From: an uncultured Lachnospiraceae bacterium
GTDB lineage: Bacteria > Bacillota > Clostridia > Lachnospirales > Lachnospiraceae
Assembly (NCBI GenBank): GCA_949893755.1
Contig: CATLCV010000019.1
Span: 1-40,477 of the forward strand
DNA length: 40,477 nucleotides
Direction: 5' to 3'
Made by a program: the position numbers and the translations under genes
Notes under the pieces: model-generated
Database searches by the model: none
Told to the model about the DNA's origin: nothing
Seen by the model: the letters and a program-made list of their open reading frames with translations, nothing else
In this document: one piece after another, positions 37,830-40,477 of the stretch
Numbering within the stretch: the first letter of the stretch is position 1
Layout: the number at the start of each line of letters is the position of its first letter

Positions 37830-39602
37830 TCATCTGTTTTTTCTGGTATCTGCCATCCCGTATGCCCGAAGCTCCTGGTGAAATGCGGTCCGCCTGGAAT
37901 ACTGGCTCCGATATTCTTCCATGACCTTTGCCTTTGCCCACAGCTCGCCCCTGGACTCCCGGACTTCGCCCAATGCGGCCACAAAAGCCGCGCATTCGCC
38001 GTAATAGTTCCTGTGGCTCTTCTCCATGATCCCTTCCACCCGCATCCGGGTCCAATTTTCCAGCCGCTCCAGGATGGCTTCGATCTCCTCCTCCGAAGCA
38101 GGGATATTCGTCCGCCATTTCCGGAAGCACTCCCAGAAAAATGTCTGATCGTCCTCTTTTGTACTGCGCCCTGTCCCATTCAGATATGCTTCCGCCCTGA
38201 ATTCCATGGATGAAACATATTTGCGGAGCATTTCGTGGCAGCCCTCCGGCAGCTCCTCTCCGTCATAGAGGTACAGGAAGAACAGCGCCATGCCTTCCTT
38301 CATGAAGGTCCCCGTCCATCCCAGCGCATATTTATCGTCCATACAGGTTTCGATGACCTGCCGAAATTTTCCGTCAAAAAACAGCAGGGAATCGCAGGTC
38401 CTTCGTTCCGGCCGGTTTTCCTTTCTCTCCCCGGACTGATACTGCGCGTCCTTTATTTTTGCCGGGTTGGAAAGCAGCTCTGTATAGATCTGTTCCGCCT
38501 CGCTCCTGCAGTGATCGGTCTTCTCACATTCCAGGACCAGCCGCAGATAATTTTCGATGCTGCTGTCCGAACGGAATGCCTCAAGCCAGCATTGCTCCGC
38601 GCTCTCCCGGTCATTTTGCATCAGGGCGGCTTCTGCTGTCAAAAGCGCCGCTCTGCTCCGGATCTGATAGCCGGGCCGGATCCGCTCCAGAGCCTCTTTT
38701 CCGATCAACAGCCCTTCCTCCGGCTGTCCGGCTGCTTTATATTTTTCCAGAGCCTGCACGTATAAGCCCGGATGCAGGTCCGTATAGTTTCTGGCCGCGC
38801 TCAGCAGCGCTCCCGGATCGTCCGCCAGGGAGACCGCTTCCTCCAGGAACCGCTCTGCCACCCGGTCTCCCCGCTGCCCCAGATAGTCGATCCACAATTT
38901 CAAAAATTCCTGGAACTGATCCAGCTCCTTTTTGCTCTGCTGCATCAGCTTTTCCAGAGTCACTTCCCTCGAAGCGGCATTGACCAGCATCCAGTAGAGC
39001 TCGTTGGGCCGCTCCTCCGGCGCGTTTCCCCAGTAGGCGGCCAGCAGCGCTTCTAAGACAAATTTTTCATAATCCAGCGTAATGATGCTGTGATATTCCA
39101 GATCCCGCAGCTTGAAGTCTTCCCCGCCGAACTCTCCGTTCACTTCCACATGCATCAGCAGCAGAAGGTCCGCCAGCCCATACCCTTCCTCATACAGCTC
39201 GCTGTCCACGCAGGCGTGCACAAGGCTGCAGGCCTTTTGAATCGCCTCTCCGATATAGTCCGGATCCTTATAAAAATATTCTTCGTCGGAGCTGTCATAC
39301 CATTCATTGTACTGTTCATTCAGCACTTCGATCAGCATCAGCTCTCCGCTGTCGATCATCTCCAGCTGCTTCCGGATTTTTTTCACTTCCTGCCTTAATT
39401 GCTCTTTGTTCAGGTTATCCTGCTTCTCTGCATAATCCGGATTCACATCCTCCCCTTGGAAAAAGGACAGCCGTTCGAGAAATTCATCCCTTTTGTACTC
39501 CGGGATACTGCGCGCATAATCGTGCAGGAATGCGGAAATATTTTCTGCCGGCATACTCCCGGATATCTGATCCACTTTCTTCATAAATTCCGTAAGGTTC
39601 AT
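37830..39602 (-). CDS. Large helical-repeat protein of unknown function
   Basis: This 590-residue protein is soluble, almost entirely helical, acidic, and has TPR-like periodicity (for example YVQALEKYKAAGQPEEGLLIGKEAL and AEAALMQNDRESAEQCWLEAF). The last 30 residues, with KAKVMEEYRSQYSRRTAFHQEL, resemble the C-terminal end of bacterial SWIM zinc-finger proteins, but no SWIM cysteine/histidine motif is present. The start follows AAGGAG. It is followed at 39 bp by the AraC gene, so the two may be co-transcribed. A scaffold or sensor role is possible; none is shown. Confidence 0.7.
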   Translation of the reverse strand: MNLTEFMKKVDQISGSMPAENISAFLHDYARSIPEYKRDEFLERLSFFQGEDVNPDYAEKQDNLNKEQLRQEVKKIRKQLEMIDSGELMLIEVLNEQYNEWYDSSDEEYFYKDPDYIGEAIQKACSLVHACVDSELYEEGYGLADLLLLMHVEVNGEFGGEDFKLRDLEYHSIITLDYEKFVLEALLAAYWGNAPEERPNELYWMLVNAASREVTLEKLMQQSKKELDQFQEFLKLWIDYLGQRGDRVAERFLEEAVSLADDPGALLSAARNYTDLHPGLYVQALEKYKAAGQPEEGLLIGKEALERIRPGYQIRSRAALLTAEAALMQNDRESAEQCWLEAFRSDSSIENYLRLVLECEKTDHCRSEAEQIYTELLSNPAKIKDAQYQSGERKENRPERRTCDSLLFFDGKFRQVIETCMDDKYALGWTGTFMKEGMALFFLYLYDGEELPEGCHEMLRKYVSSMEFRAEAYLNGTGRSTKEDDQTFFWECFRKWRTNIPASEEEIEAILERLENWTRMRVEGIMEKSHRNYYGECAAFVAALGEVRESRGELWAKAKVMEEYRSQYSRRTAFHQELRAYGMADTRKNR

Positions 39603-39756
39603 CTCTTATTGCTCCTTTTGTATTGCATGGCCCAGTACCAATGTCACGTAATTTTTATCTGCCATGTATTCTCATGGAATCCATTTTATCATATGATCTG
39701 CGGGCTTTCAATTATAAGATAGCTGTAACAGCGTAATAGAAAATAATTTCCGTATG

Positions 39757-39790
39757 CAAAAAAGAGCTGTCGAAACATGCTGACAGCTCT
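39757..39790 (-). terminator. Intrinsic terminator of the enolase gene
   Basis: On the minus strand, AGAGCTGTC and GACAGCTCT form a perfect 9-bp stem with a 10-base loop, followed by TTTTTTGCAT. It begins 68 bp after the enolase stop. Confidence 0.85.
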
Positions 39791-39857
39791 CATCTATATC
39801 TGTATCTGCAGAACTGACTCCCGGCCGATTTTATGCACGGCTTCTGTTTTCAGTTCC

Positions 39858-40477
39858 TTACTTCTCAATCTGCTCTTCGATCCTAAGCAGCCGGTTATAC
39901 TTGGCCACCCGCTCTGTCCGGCAGGGCGCCCCGGTCTTGATCTGTCCGGTATTGAATGCCACCGCGATATCCGCAATGGTGGTATCTTCGGTCTCACCGG
40001 AGCGGTGGGACACGATCGCGTTGTAGCCGGATTTTTGCGCAAGCTGGATGGCCTCGATCGCTTCGGTCAGCGTCCCGATCTGGTTCACCTTGACCAGGAT
40101 GGCATTTGCGGCCTTTTTTTCAATTCCTTTTTTCAGCCGTTCCACATTGGTCACAAACAGGTCGTCACCCACTAACTGGATTTCCTTTCCCAGGCGGGCT
40201 GTCAGCTTTTCCCAGCCTTCCCAGTCCTCTTCATCCAGCGGGTCTTCAATGGAACAGATGGGAAATTCTCTCGCCAGCTCCGCATAATAGTCGATCAGCT
40301 CCTCCGCCGAGCGCACCACCTTCTGTCCGCGCATCCGGCTTTCCCCGGGAAATTCGTATTTTTTATAATCCCGGTTATACAATTCGGAGGATGCCACATC
40401 CATCGCGATGGCAATGTCCTGGTCTCTTCCCATCCGGTATCCGGCTTTTTCCACCGCTTCCCTCAGACAGTTCAGCG
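39858..40477 (-). CDS. eno: Enolase, 3' part (gene runs off the window)
   Basis: The last ~206 residues of phosphopyruvate hydratase (2-phosphoglycerate to phosphoenolpyruvate) are visible. The frame is open to the window edge ([13 protein letters not shown]). Mg2+ and active-site landmarks are present: [31 protein letters not shown], catalytic lysine in [13 protein letters not shown], and [13 protein letters not shown] at 40454 is not a real start; coding continues upstream. It is a housekeeping glycolytic gene, here without neighbouring glycolysis genes in the window. Whether the genome has a second enolase cannot be told. Confidence 0.95.
   Translation of the reverse strand, partial: LNCLREAVEKAGYRMGRDQDIAIAMDVASSELYNRDYKKYEFPGESRMRGQKVVRSAEELIDYYAELAREFPICSIEDPLDEEDWEGWEKLTARLGKEIQLVGDDLFVTNVERLKKGIEKKAANAILVKVNQIGTLTEAIEAIQLAQKSGYNAIVSHRSGETEDTTIADIAVAFNTGQIKTGAPCRTERVAKYNRLLRIEEQIEK

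Overview
The window looks like a chromosomal segment of a gut Clostridia species, most likely Lachnospiraceae. This is inferred from strong AGGAGG-type ribosome sites, GC-rich coding with AT-rich gaps, [FeFe]-hydrogenase maturation genes, many carbohydrate genes with several AraC/ROK/PucR regulators, a solute-binding lipoprotein operon without its own ATPase, and an endonuclease Q-UvrD fusion. There are no rRNA, tRNA, phage, transposase or CRISPR features. Most genes point left (minus strand); the hydrogenase-maturation genes, a PucR regulator and a beta-galactosidase point right.

Layout. 1-2640: a small truncated-looking ORF and a pair of membrane proteins. Each unit is preceded by a copy of the same ~88-bp upstream element. 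One copy is interrupted at its edge by a 194-bp miniature inverted-repeat element with an 8-bp target duplication. A tiny rightward transcription unit lies between 2412 and 2618. 2634-6041: a 1135-residue EndoQ-like PHP nuclease fused to a UvrD helicase, with two sliding-clamp-binding motifs. 6233-10175: a sugar or polyol unit made of a GPH symporter, a zinc alcohol dehydrogenase and a ROK repressor, with a palindromic operator beside a consensus promoter. 10292-13644: promoter, ~200-nt leader ending in an intrinsic terminator, then a TM1266-type regulator, hydG and hydF. 13718-16966: a PurF homologue with a degenerate glutaminase site, and a PF09818-type ATPase. 17037-19514: a cytoplasmic GH20 hexosaminidase and a response-regulator diguanylate cyclase.

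19655-25006 is a carbohydrate ABC operon: lipoprotein, two permeases, a 610-residue enzyme of unclear family and a zinc-ribbon protein. Hairpins between genes should grade expression. 25385-30318 is a redox operon (SDR, MFS transporter, two-flavin/Fe-S ene-reductase, second SDR) with a divergent PucR regulator whose 5' region carries a 37-bp tandem duplication. In gene content it resembles loci that reduce bile acids, steroids or isoflavones, but the substrate cannot be read from sequence. 32053-37791 has a small membrane protein and a GH2 beta-galactosidase flanked by two AraC regulators. 37830-39602 is a large helical protein, and the right edge holds the 3' part of an enolase gene.

The strongest candidates for something new are the redox locus, the leader before the hydrogenase-maturation genes, the pseudo-glutaminase PurF, the clamp-tethered EndoQ-UvrD fusion, the 610-residue enzyme, and the cloverleaf-like mobile element. 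All calls were made by reading the sequence; no database search was run.
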